Assembly (NCBI GenBank): GCA_044371005.1
Contig: JBILUL010000004.1
Span: 16,032 to 80,031 of the forward strand
DNA from: UBA2402 sp044371005
Lineage (GTDB): Bacteria > Planctomycetota > Phycisphaerae > Phycisphaerales > UBA1924
DNA: 64,000 nucleotides
Direction: 5' to 3'
How positions within the stretch are numbered: the stretch's first letter is position 1; each line of letters begins with the position of its first letter. The position numbers were made by a program, and so were the translations under genes. The notes beneath the pieces are model-generated. The model ran no database searches. It was not told the DNA's origin and was given only the letters and a program-made list of their open reading frames with translations. Shown here one piece after another: positions 35,468 through 44,440 of the stretch.

Positions 35468-35902
35468 ATGCTGATTGCACCACGAGCACGCGGGCGAAGA
35501 GCATTCACGCTGATTGAGTGCGTGGTGGCGATCGTGATCCTGGGAGTAGCGACGCCGGGAATGTTCATGGCGTTGCGTGCCGCCGCGAACAGTTCAATGG
35601 CGGGGATTCAGGCTTCCCGGGCCCGCTGGCTGATCCAGGACAAACTCGAGGACATCATCGCCGATCGCCACAGCGCGACACGCGGATACTCGTACATCAC
35701 CGCGGCCAACTATCCCGATGAAGCGAGCATTTCCGGTTCTCCGGGATTCTCACGTTCGGTTGCGATCGTCCCGACCAATGCTCTGCTGACTGGTGCCGGC
35801 ACCGGGTACCTCAAGGTGACGGTCACGGTCTCGTACGTCGACTGGAACGCCACGACACGCTCATTGTCGGTCGGCACCGTGGTCACGGACTACACGCCAT
35901 GA
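35468..35902 (+). CDS. Minor pseudopilin, GspI/PilV-like
   Basis: A 144-residue prepilin with RRAFTLIECVVAIVILGVATPGMFMAL, cleaved after Ala12, again with Ala at the -1 position and Glu17 as Glu5 equivalent. The mature domain has QASRARWLIQDKLEDIIADRHSATRGYSY, typical of GspI/PilV proteins. It lies 20 bp after the GspH-like gene and overlaps the next by 4 bp, so translation is probably coupled. Confidence 0.82.
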   Translation: MLIAPRARGRRAFTLIECVVAIVILGVATPGMFMALRAAANSSMAGIQASRARWLIQDKLEDIIADRHSATRGYSYITAANYPDEASISGSPGFSRSVAIVPTNALLTGAGTGYLKVTVTVSYVDWNATTRSLSVGTVVTDYTP

Positions 35903-36450
35903 GTTTCACCCCTGCCCAGTTCCGACGACGGCGCGGCTTCACTCTGGTGGAACTGGTGGCGAGCATGACGGTGATCGCCACCCTGGCGGCGGTGTCGTCG
36001 GGCCTCATCTACAGCGCGACCAGAGCCTACCGCGACATTTCGGTTCGGTCGCGGCTCCACGCATCGGCTTCGCTGGCCCTCACGAGGATCTTCACCCACT
36101 TGCGTGCGGTGCCCTTGACGCAGGCCACCCCGACCATCATCCCGTCGATCGATTCGGTGGGGGCCTCCACGATTGCGTGGGCCGGCGACTGTTCGTTGTC
36201 GGTGAGCGGGACCAGTCTGATGCTGGTCGTCGATGGTGGCGCTCCGTACGTGCTGCTTGGGGGCGTGACTGCATTCTCCGTGAGCACCTTCGACGACTCC
36301 AATTCGACGCTTTCGGCGTCGCTGAGTGGAGCGGCCTGTGCTGCGGTGAGGCGTGTTCGCATCAGCGTGACGGTTGAGGCGTCCGGGATCTCCGAGACGG
36401 TCTCCTCGCGGGTTTTTCTCCGCAGCGCCATGTCGGGAGGGGGCGTATGA
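35899..36450 (+). CDS. Minor pseudopilin, GspJ/PilW-like
   Basis: A 183-residue prepilin with RRGFTLVELVASMTVIATLAAVSSG, cleaved after Gly13. The body, with YRDISVRSRLHASASLALTRIFTHLR, matches GspJ/PilW architecture (a long N-terminal helix followed by a beta domain). The gene starts in the ATGA overlap of the GspI-like gene and ends in an ATGA overlap with the next gene. Confidence 0.82.
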   Translation: MSFTPAQFRRRRGFTLVELVASMTVIATLAAVSSGLIYSATRAYRDISVRSRLHASASLALTRIFTHLRAVPLTQATPTIIPSIDSVGASTIAWAGDCSLSVSGTSLMLVVDGGAPYVLLGGVTAFSVSTFDDSNSTLSASLSGAACAAVRRVRISVTVEASGISETVSSRVFLRSAMSGGGV

Positions 36451-36842
36451 GCGGCACTGGGCGTCGTTGGAGTACCCGGACGGGCGCTGCGGCGGCTGCG
36501 GTGATTCTCATGCTCGTCATCGCCGAACTGCTGATCACCTCAGCGGTGCTCGGGAGTGCTCTGGACCAGGATGCCACGCTGGGGCGGATCGAATCGCTGC
36601 GAGCGTTCTACGCCGCGGAGGCGGGGCTGAACATGTCGGTGCGGGAACTGATGGTCGGTGCCGACGAGAATGGGGATGGGACCATTGGCACGGTGTCGAA
36701 TGACGGGAGCGCCACAAGCGACACGACGCTTGAGGGCGGTGCCACATTCTCCGTGACGATCTCGGCGGGCTCTCCATCGCTGGTGGTGAGCAGCGGCAGT
36801 GCGGGCACGGCGCGTCAGGTGATCGAGGTGAACGCACAGTGA
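36447..36842 (+). CDS. PilX/GspK-like minor pilin-associated protein
   Basis: A 131-residue protein with one N-terminal membrane helix (AAAAAVILMLVIAELLITSAVLGSAL) followed by RAFYAAEAGLNMSVREL, the motif of PilX N-terminal domains. It lacks the acidic Glu5 of normal pilins at the expected place, as GspK-like tip subunits often do. The rest is short and Gly/Ser/Thr-rich. It completes the usual H-I-J-K set of minor subunits. Confidence 0.78.
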   Translation: MSGTGRRWSTRTGAAAAAVILMLVIAELLITSAVLGSALDQDATLGRIESLRAFYAAEAGLNMSVRELMVGADENGDGTIGTVSNDGSATSDTTLEGGATFSVTISAGSPSLVVSSGSAGTARQVIEVNAQ

Positions 36843-36862
36843 GCGTGTCGGAAGGGAGCCTT

Positions 36863-38065
36863 ATGCGGACGTCGCGTTTGAACGGATTCTGGCATCTGCT
36901 GCGTTTCGCGGCGGCGATCGTGATCTTCTCCGGCTGGATTCCATCTGCCCTGGCGGTAACCTACTACGTCCGCACGACCGGCAATGATGCGAACACCGGG
37001 CTGACTCCGGGGGCGGCGCTTCGAACGATCAACAGGGCATTCAACAAGGCGACACGCGGTTCAGTTGTGTACGTCGGAGCGGGCACCTATTCGGAGAACT
37101 TCGCCAATCCAAGGAACGGCACGGCCGCGCTGCCCATCAGTTTCCATGCCGATGTGACAGGGGCCAGAACGGGCGATGCCGGAGTGGTTCGGCTCAGTGA
37201 CACCTCCGGCAACGGGATCTCGATGTCATCTCGATCGTACCTCACTTTTGATGGCTTCGTCATCACCGCACCGACGAATGTCGTGTACGCAACGAAGGCG
37301 AAGTTCATCAGGTTCGTGAACTGCACGATGAGTTCCGGGTCAGGCTCGTGCGCGTACGTGACCACTGCCAGCAATGTCACCTTCATCGGGTGCACGATGT
37401 CGGGGTGCGGAGGGGCGGGAATCACGGTCCTTGCGGGTTCGACGGTCGCCTTCACCAGCGGCGAGATCGCTTCGGTGGGCGGAGCCTGCGTGTCGTCTCC
37501 GAGCGGTGCGAATGTCGTGACCGTGGAACGGTCGATCCTGAGGGACTCAGGTGGCGGCGGAGTATCTGCAGCGAGCGGGACGATCAAAGTCACTTGCTGT
37601 CTTCTGCGGAGCGTGGGCACGGCCATCTCCGTGAGCGGCACGTCGGCTGCGGTGTGGAACAACACGATTGTCAACTGTTCGACTGCCGCCTCCTTCTCCT
37701 GCACCACGACGTTTGCGAACAACATCGTCTCGCAGGTCTCGACGGGGCTTTCGCGGACGGGGTCGGCGGTGCTGACGCACAGGAACAACCTCTACTTCAG
37801 CAACGGCACGAACTACTCGGGCTGTTCCGCCGGTACCGGTGATATCTACCTGACGCCGGGCTTCATCAGTTCGACGAACTGGGACATCGGGCCATCCTCG
37901 CGGGCCATCAATGCAGGTGCGGATGCAACGGGTACCCACAGTGCTGACCTGGATGGTCATGTCAGGCCCTACGGGGGTGGCTGGGATATCGGCTGCTACG
38001 AGTACGGATCGCTCGCGGTTCCCAAGCCGGTGCTGGTCGGCTGGACCCAGGTGGGCCCCGGTTGA
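36863..38065 (+). CDS. Exported right-handed beta-helix protein within the pilus operon
   Basis: A 400-residue protein with a signal peptide ending at PSALAVTYYV (about 30). It then has a parallel beta-helix pattern of repeated short strands: TYYVRTTGNDANTGLTPGAALRTINRAF, SYLTFDGFVIT, AKFIRFVNCTMSSGS, SNVTFIGCTMSGCGG and GGGVSAASGTIKVTCCLLRSV. This is the pectate-lyase-like fold often used for polysaccharide binding or cleavage. It ends near DIGCYEYG, a common end of such domains. GGAAGGGAG before the ATG at 36863 decides the start; the GTG at 36839 overlaps the previous gene. It could be a pilus-linked adhesin or a secreted substrate. Confidence 0.8.
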   Translation: MRTSRLNGFWHLLRFAAAIVIFSGWIPSALAVTYYVRTTGNDANTGLTPGAALRTINRAFNKATRGSVVYVGAGTYSENFANPRNGTAALPISFHADVTGARTGDAGVVRLSDTSGNGISMSSRSYLTFDGFVITAPTNVVYATKAKFIRFVNCTMSSGSGSCAYVTTASNVTFIGCTMSGCGGAGITVLAGSTVAFTSGEIASVGGACVSSPSGANVVTVERSILRDSGGGGVSAASGTIKVTCCLLRSVGTAISVSGTSAAVWNNTIVNCSTAASFSCTTTFANNIVSQVSTGLSRTGSAVLTHRNNLYFSNGTNYSGCSAGTGDIYLTPGFISSTNWDIGPSSRAINAGADATGTHSADLDGHVRPYGGGWDIGCYEYGSLAVPKPVLVGWTQVGPG

Positions 38066-38232
38066 GGCTTGGCGTGCCCCGCGCGGGGGAGGCTGCGCCT
38101 CCGGCATGAACTTCCCAGTGTCTCACGTGAGTTATCCGAAAGATGCCTCCGGCAACCACCGATGTACGACCACGGGGCAGGTGTCGCCAGGTGGCACACG
38201 ACCCGTACCGCTCCAGACGCGAGGAAACACCA

Positions 38233-39918
38233 TTGGCCAAGAACCGAGTCATCATTGAGTTGTCGCCGGCTCGCCTTCAGTTGGCGGTGGTTCGCGGGCG
38301 GACGCTGGTGGCGATGCAAAGCAGCCGACTTGCACCTCCTGCCCAGGGGGATCGCAACGATCTGGACTTCGCCGCGTCGCAGGTGCTTCTCCAGGCCATG
38401 GTGAAGGAACTGAACGCCGGCGGTCTTGAAGCGACGGTCCTCTACTCCAACTCGACCGCAACAGCAGGCGTCTTCTCGTGTGCTGTATCCGCCGGGGCCG
38501 ACGCGACGACCGAGGCCGCGCGGCTGGCGTTGGCTGATTCAGCCGAGTTCAATCTCGAGCTGAGCCCATTCGATCTGATCCGCCTGTGCGCTGACGAGCC
38601 GCTCAAGGGCGGCGAAGCTGATGCTCAGGTCGTCGCTCAGACGCATACCGTGGGCGTCGCCGACACCGATCGAGCCGTCGCTGCGATCTTTGCATGGGTC
38701 GCTCAGAGCGGCCTCATTCCCACAGCCGTGGTGCCGATCAACGCGGTCGGCTTGAGCGAATGCGTCGAAGTGGCGATCAGTGCAAGCCGCGTTGACAGCA
38801 AGGCGGTTGCCGTCGCGCTTCACCTCGGCGAACACAGCTCCCTGTTGGCGGGTGCCACGCGTGGCAGGCTCCGCTTCGTGCGTCAGATCTCGCTGGGAGT
38901 CGAGGCGCTCGTGGATGCGGTGCTCAGTGCCGCCCGAGAGGCGTCGATCTCAGTGACTCCGGCTGAGGCGGCTGATGTGCTCATGAAGTTCGGCATCCCG
39001 CAGCGGTCTCAGGAACTCTCGGCTGACGGCCGGCTCACCGGCGCGATGGTGCTTCCGCTGATCCAGCCCGTGCTCCAGCGCATGGTGGTCGAACTCAAGC
39101 AGTCGTTGCGGTTCGGTGTCGAGGCCGCCGAACGCGAGCATGTGCATCTCTCGGGGCTCGGGCCCGGATCTGCCGTCGCGAAGTTCATTTCGGTCATTGC
39201 GGAGCAGAGTGGGGCGATGAGTGCATTGGACGGCGGGGATGGCAGTGCAGCCGCCCAATCTGCGTGTGTCACTCAGACATGGCTGGGTTCGTCGATCGCA
39301 GGTCTTGGCCTTCTCCCCAGGCAGATGACCAGCACGGTGGAGGCAAGCCGGATGCGGCACGCCCTGTGGGTCGGCGCCGTGGCGACCGGTCTGCTGATTG
39401 GGGTGGATGCCTGGAGCACATCGCTTGATCTTCGCCAGCAGGAACTGAACCTGGCCCAGTTGCGGTCCAGACTCGAAGCCGCGAGGCCCGTGGCGGAGCT
39501 GAGTCAGCGGCTGACCGCACTTCAGAGCGCGGTGGCCCGCGCCAGCGCCGCCCGCGATGCCAGGTTCAGGATGCTCCCCGATGGGGCGGCAGTCCTGGCC
39601 ATGCTGGCACGCCACACGCCCCCCAACATCAAGCTGATGCATGTTCAGGTGCTCTCAGAAGATCAGGTTCCGGTGTGCCATGTCAGCGGTCGAGCCACGG
39701 CGCTCAATGGCGTGGATCCCGATGCCACGATGCGGGCCTACATCGACTCACTCTCGGGCGTTCCTCTGGTGCTTGACTGCAAGATGGGCGGCACGAGACG
39801 GGGAGCAACGACCGAAGGAAACGCCATGCAGACCTTTGAACTTTCTCTGCGACTGGTCGATGTTCCCATGCAGGTCAGTGCCACGGTCGCTGATCTTTCG
39901 AAGGAGGATGGCAAGTGA
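38233..39918 (+). CDS. PilM-PilN fusion (GspL-like) pilus assembly protein
   Basis: A 561-residue protein. The first about 370 residues resemble the actin-like PilM fold (NRVIIELSPARLQLAVVRG at the start, phosphate-loop-like stretches near HLGEHSSLLAG). A membrane helix follows (about 377-393, WVGAVATGLLIGVDAW), then a coiled coil and a PilN-like ferredoxin-fold region with HTPPNIKLMHVQVLS. In most type IV pilus systems PilM and PilN are separate; here they are one chain, as in GspL. The start is a TTG at 38233 with GAGGAA 6 nt upstream; upstream codons look non-coding. Confidence 0.82.
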   Translation: MAKNRVIIELSPARLQLAVVRGRTLVAMQSSRLAPPAQGDRNDLDFAASQVLLQAMVKELNAGGLEATVLYSNSTATAGVFSCAVSAGADATTEAARLALADSAEFNLELSPFDLIRLCADEPLKGGEADAQVVAQTHTVGVADTDRAVAAIFAWVAQSGLIPTAVVPINAVGLSECVEVAISASRVDSKAVAVALHLGEHSSLLAGATRGRLRFVRQISLGVEALVDAVLSAAREASISVTPAEAADVLMKFGIPQRSQELSADGRLTGAMVLPLIQPVLQRMVVELKQSLRFGVEAAEREHVHLSGLGPGSAVAKFISVIAEQSGAMSALDGGDGSAAAQSACVTQTWLGSSIAGLGLLPRQMTSTVEASRMRHALWVGAVATGLLIGVDAWSTSLDLRQQELNLAQLRSRLEAARPVAELSQRLTALQSAVARASAARDARFRMLPDGAAVLAMLARHTPPNIKLMHVQVLSEDQVPVCHVSGRATALNGVDPDATMRAYIDSLSGVPLVLDCKMGGTRRGATTEGNAMQTFELSLRLVDVPMQVSATVADLSKEDGK

Positions 39919-40547
39919 ACTCCATTCAACGCGACACACTGGCTCACGGGGTCATCGCCGCGACCGTCCTGATCGGCGGGTACATGCTCGTCGTCGACCG
40001 GCTCCAGCGCCAGCTCGGGGCGACCCGGGATCAGGTCGCTGCGCTGACTTCGCAGGTGCAGGAGGGTGAACAACTGCGCGACCGCGTGCCGGAAATGACT
40101 CAGGCGCTCAGTCGCGCCGAATCGCAGGCCGCGGAGATCCGCCAGCGCAGCATCGCCGCGGACAACGATCGGGCCCTCTATACCTCCTTGACGGAACTGG
40201 CTCAGAAGCACAAGGTGCGGCTGGACGAACTCAACCCCGCGGCGGTGTCGGCAAAGCCCATCCCGGAGACCGCGGCGAAGTTGCCATCACTGCCGACCGA
40301 TTCCCCGACCGTCAGCGTTGAACAGGCATTTGCATTCTCCATGGTCGCAACAGCCAGTTACTCCGGGGTCGCGGAGTTCATGCACGCCATTCAGACCGAG
40401 CTTGGTTATTCGGTGATCAAGAGTGCACGCATTCTGCCGGTGTCAGAAGAGCCCGGGATGGTGCGCGCGACCATCAGCACGGAGCACTACGCATTCGATG
40501 TCACCCCGCAGGCTGTCGCGGCGGAAGGAGTCAGTCCACGTGAATAA
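39915..40547 (+). CDS. PilO-like pilus assembly protein
   Basis: A 210-residue bitopic inner-membrane protein. One membrane helix (about 10-26) is followed by a coiled coil (RLQRQLGATRDQVAALTSQVQE) and a periplasmic ferredoxin-like domain (FAFSMVATASYSGVAEFMHAIQTEL...VIKSARIL), as in PilO. PilO pairs with PilN to align the platform with the outer-membrane pore. It starts with GTG in a 4-bp overlap with the PilM-PilN gene. Confidence 0.85.
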   Translation: MNSIQRDTLAHGVIAATVLIGGYMLVVDRLQRQLGATRDQVAALTSQVQEGEQLRDRVPEMTQALSRAESQAAEIRQRSIAADNDRALYTSLTELAQKHKVRLDELNPAAVSAKPIPETAAKLPSLPTDSPTVSVEQAFAFSMVATASYSGVAEFMHAIQTELGYSVIKSARILPVSEEPGMVRATISTEHYAFDVTPQAVAAEGVSPRE

Positions 40548-41079
40548 GAAGCGTCGCTCGCAACTTGGTCAGACTGCAACGATCGCCGCTCCGGTGCTTC
40601 TCATCCTGGGGCTGAGGTCAATGTTCACCGCTGGTCCATCCAATGCCAGTGCTGCCGGTCCGGCGAACGGGCATCCATCACCCGCGCACGGTACAGTGGT
40701 CGCCCCGGCACCGCTTGCGGCACCCGCGTTGACGCACGAACAGCAGCACGCAATGGATTGGCGTGCAACGCTCAACTTCGAGACCCCGCTTGAGTCTCCC
40801 ATGGACGCTCGGGTTGAGGTCGTCCTGCTGCCAACGCAGGTGCCTGATCCTGTTCCGGTCCAGACCGAAGCCCCCAAGGTCAATCCGATCGAAGGGCTGG
40901 TCCTGACGGCAACCATGGGAAATCAGAACGCCGCCATCGCCGCGATCTCGGGCAAGGTCTATCGGATTGGCGAGGAAGTACGGCCCGGCTGGAAGCTCAC
41001 CAGCGTTGATGTCCGACTTGGCCGAATTCTGCTGACCTCAGAGAGCGGAGAAATCGCTGAACTGTTCAAGGCCGAATGA
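40540..41079 (+). CDS. PilP/GspC-like protein
   Basis: A 179-residue protein with an N-terminal membrane segment (ATIAAPVLLILGLRSMF), a Pro/Ala linker and a C-terminal HR-domain-like beta region: GLVLTATMGNQNAAIAAISGKVYRIGEEVRPGWKLTSVDVRLGRILLTSESGEIAEL. This resembles PilP and GspC, which contact the secretin. The GTG at 40540 overlaps the PilO stop. It is the last gene of the operon; no secretin (PilQ/GspD) gene follows, and the next gene is convergent. Confidence 0.8.
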   Translation: MNKKRRSQLGQTATIAAPVLLILGLRSMFTAGPSNASAAGPANGHPSPAHGTVVAPAPLAAPALTHEQQHAMDWRATLNFETPLESPMDARVEVVLLPTQVPDPVPVQTEAPKVNPIEGLVLTATMGNQNAAIAAISGKVYRIGEEVRPGWKLTSVDVRLGRILLTSESGEIAELFKAE

Positions 41080-41098
41080 TCGGTGGCTGCATCGCCCC

Positions 41099-41236
41099 TT
41101 ATTCATCCTTGAGCATGCGCAGCTGCGGGGTGTCGGTGTCGTCGTACTGACCGGAGTTGATTGCCCAGATGCAGGCACGCACCGAGACCGCGGCGAGAAT
41201 CAGCGCCAAAGGAAGCACAATCGCAAGTACGCTCAT
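41099..41236 (-). CDS. ccoS: cbb3-type cytochrome oxidase assembly protein CcoS
   Basis: A 45-residue single-span protein that begins MSVLAIVLPLALILAAVSV and continues ACIWAINSGQYDDTDTPQLRMLKDE. The hydrophobic helix plus the AINSGQYDDTDTP segment match CcoS, which is needed to insert cofactors into CcoN. Its ATG overlaps the ccoI stop by 4 bp, as is usual in ccoGHIS clusters. It is easily missed because of its size. It is convergent with the pilP-like gene, 19 bp away. Confidence 0.9.
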   Translation of the reverse strand: MSVLAIVLPLALILAAVSVRACIWAINSGQYDDTDTPQLRMLKDE

Positions 41237-43713
41237 GACCGCTTCTCCTTGAACGAGCCTGCCGCGACACAGATGCCAACGGCCGTCAGCGAACTCAGCG
41301 GCATGACCAATGCCGCGATGATCGGGTGCATGTGGCCGGTCATTGCCACTGTTGCCGCCACGATATTGTAGAGCGACGACGCTGCCAGCGTGACCTTGAT
41401 GGTCCGCAATGTGTGGCGGCTCCCCCGGATGAGCGTGAGCATCGATGAGAGCCCGGGATTGGCCAGATAGATGTCCGCCGCGGCGAGGCTGGCTTCGGCT
41501 CCGCCATGCACCGAGATGCCCACGTGGGCCGCGGCGAGTGCCGCGGCGTCGTTGACGCCATCACCCACCATCACGGTTCTGCCCTGTGCTGCCGCGGCTG
41601 CAACGATGGCCAGTTTCTCTTCCGGCGTCACTCCGCCGCGTGCATCGGTGATTCCGCACACGCCAGCGACGTGGCGAACCACGCCCGGGTTATCACCCGA
41701 GAGGATTCGGCAGTCCCAGCCCATGGTGCGAAGGTCGCGGATGACTTCGCACGAGTCCTTGCGAATCGTGTCACCGACCGCGGCAACGGCACTGAGGATT
41801 CCGTCCACGACCACGTAGACCGGCGTGAGGCCCTGGGTCGCCCATGACGCAGCGCTGGCCAGGAGATCAAAGGGAAGGTGCGTGGCACTTGCCCGGGCGA
41901 AGGCTTCGGAACCGATCATCACTTCGGAGAATCCGACCTGAGCCCGGATGCCTGATCCGGGCACGTTGGTCACGGATTGGATCGAGTCTTCAACTGAGCC
42001 CGGGATGTGCCGCGTCATCGCGGCCAGCGCAACGCCCACGGGGTGGGTTGAGCCACGTTCGATTGCGGCGACCGGGTTGGCGAGCTTCTGCGAACCGGAC
42101 CAGTGGACGACCGACATCTTGCCATCGGTGATCGTGCCGGTCTTGTCGAGGAAGAGGATGCCGCCGGTGCCTGCCATGTGCTGCACCGCGTCGCCGCCCT
42201 TGATGAGGATGCCCTGGCGTGCAGCGCGGCCGATGGCGAGCGTGAATGCAAGCGGAGTCGCCAGTCCCAGAGCGCACGGACAGGTGACGACCAGAAGCGC
42301 CACGGCGTTTTCCATCGCGGGCAGGACGCCGGTGTTGAACCAGAAGATGAAGGTCGCCGCGGCGAGCAGCAGCATTCCCGTGAGGAAGATCGAGCCGACC
42401 TTATCGGCAAACTGGACGATGGGAGCCTTGCGGCTGGAGTTGTCCTCGACCAGCGCCATCAGCCGTGCCACGCGGGTTTCGGTGCCGCTGGCCGTGGTGG
42501 TGCAGCGGACGGTGCTGGCGATGTTCACCGCTCCGGCAAAGACATCGTCGCCGACTTCGCACGAGCGCGGGAGCGATTCACCGGTGAGCAGCGAGGTGTC
42601 AATCGAGGTGTGGCCTGAAACGATGCGGCCGTCGCAGGGGAATGAGTCGCCGGCAAGAATCTCAACCAGATCGCCGACCTCGAGCGACTGTGTCGGAATG
42701 ACTTCAACGGCTCCATCGGCCTTGATGCGCCGTGCTGATTGAGGCGTGAGCGAGAAGAGCAGTTCGACGCTGTCGGCCGCCCAGCGCTGCTGGCGCTGTT
42801 GCACGTACCGGCCCACCAGGAGCGCGAAGATGAGCACGCTGACCGAATCGAAGTAGACTTCGCCGTGCCCGGTGATGGTGCTGGCAGTGCTCCAGACTCC
42901 GCCCGCGAGCAGTGCGAGGGCAATCGGGCCATCGAGGTTGATGCTGCCGGTTCGGATGGCGGCCCAGGCGCTTCGGAAGAAGACCATGCCCGGCCAGAGG
43001 AGGGCGATGCCGGTGACGGCGAGGCTGCCCCAGCGGAAGGCTTCCCGGTAGACCGGCGCCATGCCGTCGAAGAGCCCGGCGTAGAGGGCGAAGGCAAGCA
43101 GCATGGCGTTGCCGGCACAGGCTCCGGCGACCGCCATTCGGATCATGGCGGTGCGTTCCTGATCGCGGCGTTGCACCGACGCGGCCTGGCTGACCGGGCC
43201 GACTGCATAGCCCATCAGTTCGAGGCGATGGGCGATGGCACCCAGGGAGATGCGGGTGGAATCAAAGGCCAGCGAGAGCCTCCCGCGGCGGAACTGAACT
43301 CGAGACTCGATGACTCCGGTCAGTTGTTCGGGGAGGGCTTCGATGCGCCAGACGCATGAGGCGCAGTGCATGCCGCGGATGGCCAGTTCGATGTTCGCAA
43401 CTCCCGCGGCATCGACGCGGGCGTGCTGTGCCAGGAACTCCGGCGCATCGAGCACCTGTGCTGCGGGGGAGGCGGGTGCGTCGCTCTGTTTCTGGGTGAG
43501 TGGCGACTGATTGGCGACCGGGCACGAAAGCATCGCGACCGACGCATGCGCGACTTCGCAGCCGTTGCAGCAGTAGGCAGGTACGCCGCGTGTGTTGGCG
43601 GGGGCAGGCGAGCCGCAATGTGCACAGGGGACCTTCGCGGCTCGGCCGGAGGCGGACGAGGGGCGCGAGGCGGGTGAAGCGGTGGGGGCCTGTTCAGCGC
43701 TCGGGAGTGCCAT
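41233..43713 (-). CDS. ccoI: Copper-transporting P1B-type ATPase of cbb3 assembly (CcoI/FixI)
   Basis: An 826-residue membrane pump that supplies copper to the CcoN site. The N-terminus has a Cys-rich zinc-ribbon-like region (CAHCG...CCNGC) and an HMA domain GMHCASCVWR. Then TGES, the membrane CPC motif (TCPCALGLATP), the phosphorylation site DKTGTITDG and the hinge GDGVNDAAAL follow. All catalytic motifs are intact. The ends overlap ccoS and the TauE-like gene, so this is one transcript. Confidence 0.93.
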   Translation of the reverse strand: MALPSAEQAPTASPASRPSSASGRAAKVPCAHCGSPAPANTRGVPAYCCNGCEVAHASVAMLSCPVANQSPLTQKQSDAPASPAAQVLDAPEFLAQHARVDAAGVANIELAIRGMHCASCVWRIEALPEQLTGVIESRVQFRRGRLSLAFDSTRISLGAIAHRLELMGYAVGPVSQAASVQRRDQERTAMIRMAVAGACAGNAMLLAFALYAGLFDGMAPVYREAFRWGSLAVTGIALLWPGMVFFRSAWAAIRTGSINLDGPIALALLAGGVWSTASTITGHGEVYFDSVSVLIFALLVGRYVQQRQQRWAADSVELLFSLTPQSARRIKADGAVEVIPTQSLEVGDLVEILAGDSFPCDGRIVSGHTSIDTSLLTGESLPRSCEVGDDVFAGAVNIASTVRCTTTASGTETRVARLMALVEDNSSRKAPIVQFADKVGSIFLTGMLLLAAATFIFWFNTGVLPAMENAVALLVVTCPCALGLATPLAFTLAIGRAARQGILIKGGDAVQHMAGTGGILFLDKTGTITDGKMSVVHWSGSQKLANPVAAIERGSTHPVGVALAAMTRHIPGSVEDSIQSVTNVPGSGIRAQVGFSEVMIGSEAFARASATHLPFDLLASAASWATQGLTPVYVVVDGILSAVAAVGDTIRKDSCEVIRDLRTMGWDCRILSGDNPGVVRHVAGVCGITDARGGVTPEEKLAIVAAAAAQGRTVMVGDGVNDAAALAAAHVGISVHGGAEASLAAADIYLANPGLSSMLTLIRGSRHTLRTIKVTLAASSLYNIVAATVAMTGHMHPIIAALVMPLSSLTAVGICVAAGSFKEKRS

Positions 43714-44440
43714 TGCAGTAACTCGATATGAACGAGGACATGACCGACTGGGGCGAATGCGAGTGGCCGGGGGTGATCACCCGCACGGTGATCGTAAGGA
43801 CACCAGTGGCGATCATGAGGGTGGCCGTCACCCAGGGCATGATCGAGCCCAGCCGGCCGGCGCAACGGGTGATGCTTGTTCCCGCGGCGATGAGTGCAGG
43901 GAGCGTTCCAAGCCAGAAGAAACTCATGACCAGGGCGCCCGCAAATGGATCAGCGGTGCCCGCGGCGGTGAATGCGAAGGTGTAGAGCCAGTGGCACGGG
44001 AGCATCGTCGTCAGCAGTCCGATCGAGAATGAGCGTGCGGTGGGTGGCCAGTTGGCAATCAGGCGGTGGCCAGCCTTTGCAGCTTCAATCAGGAAGGCCG
44101 GAACGGGAAGGCGAGGGTGCCAGTATCCGGCTTTCTGCAGCAGGTGAGAGGTGCCCGCGAGCGTGACTGCGACCGCAGCGAGGATTCCTGCGACGCGGGT
44201 GAACCCGGCACTGGTGGCGCCCATGTCAACGACCTGGCCCACGATGCCGCTGATGGCACCCAGGGTGGCGTAGCTGACCCAGCGTCCACCGGAGTAGGCG
44301 AAGAAGAGTTTGAGGCGGTCGGCACTTGGAGTAGTGGGGGAGCAGGTTGCCAATGCGGCGAAAACGCCGCACATCCCAGCGCAGTGGAGGCTGCCAAGAA
44401 GGCTGGCCAGGAGCGTGGAGATGCACAGCGACCAGATCAT
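43694..44440 (-). CDS. TauE/SafE-like (CcoI-neighbour) membrane protein
   Basis: A 248-residue polytopic protein with the GSLHCAGMCGVFAA motif at the N-terminus and LTTMLPCHWLYTFAFTAAG in the middle, both found in the sulfite exporter TauE/SafE-like (DsbD_2-type) proteins that accompany cbb3 oxidase genes. The paired cysteines (Cys near 20 and 24, and Cys in LPCHW) may handle copper or thiols. The gene overlaps ccoI by 20 bp and fixH by 4 bp. Its exact role in oxidase assembly is not established. Confidence 0.82.
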   Translation of the reverse strand: MIWSLCISTLLASLLGSLHCAGMCGVFAALATCSPTTPSADRLKLFFAYSGGRWVSYATLGAISGIVGQVVDMGATSAGFTRVAGILAAVAVTLAGTSHLLQKAGYWHPRLPVPAFLIEAAKAGHRLIANWPPTARSFSIGLLTTMLPCHWLYTFAFTAAGTADPFAGALVMSFFWLGTLPALIAAGTSITRCAGRLGSIMPWVTATLMIATGVLTITVRVITPGHSHSPQSVMSSFISSYCNGTPER

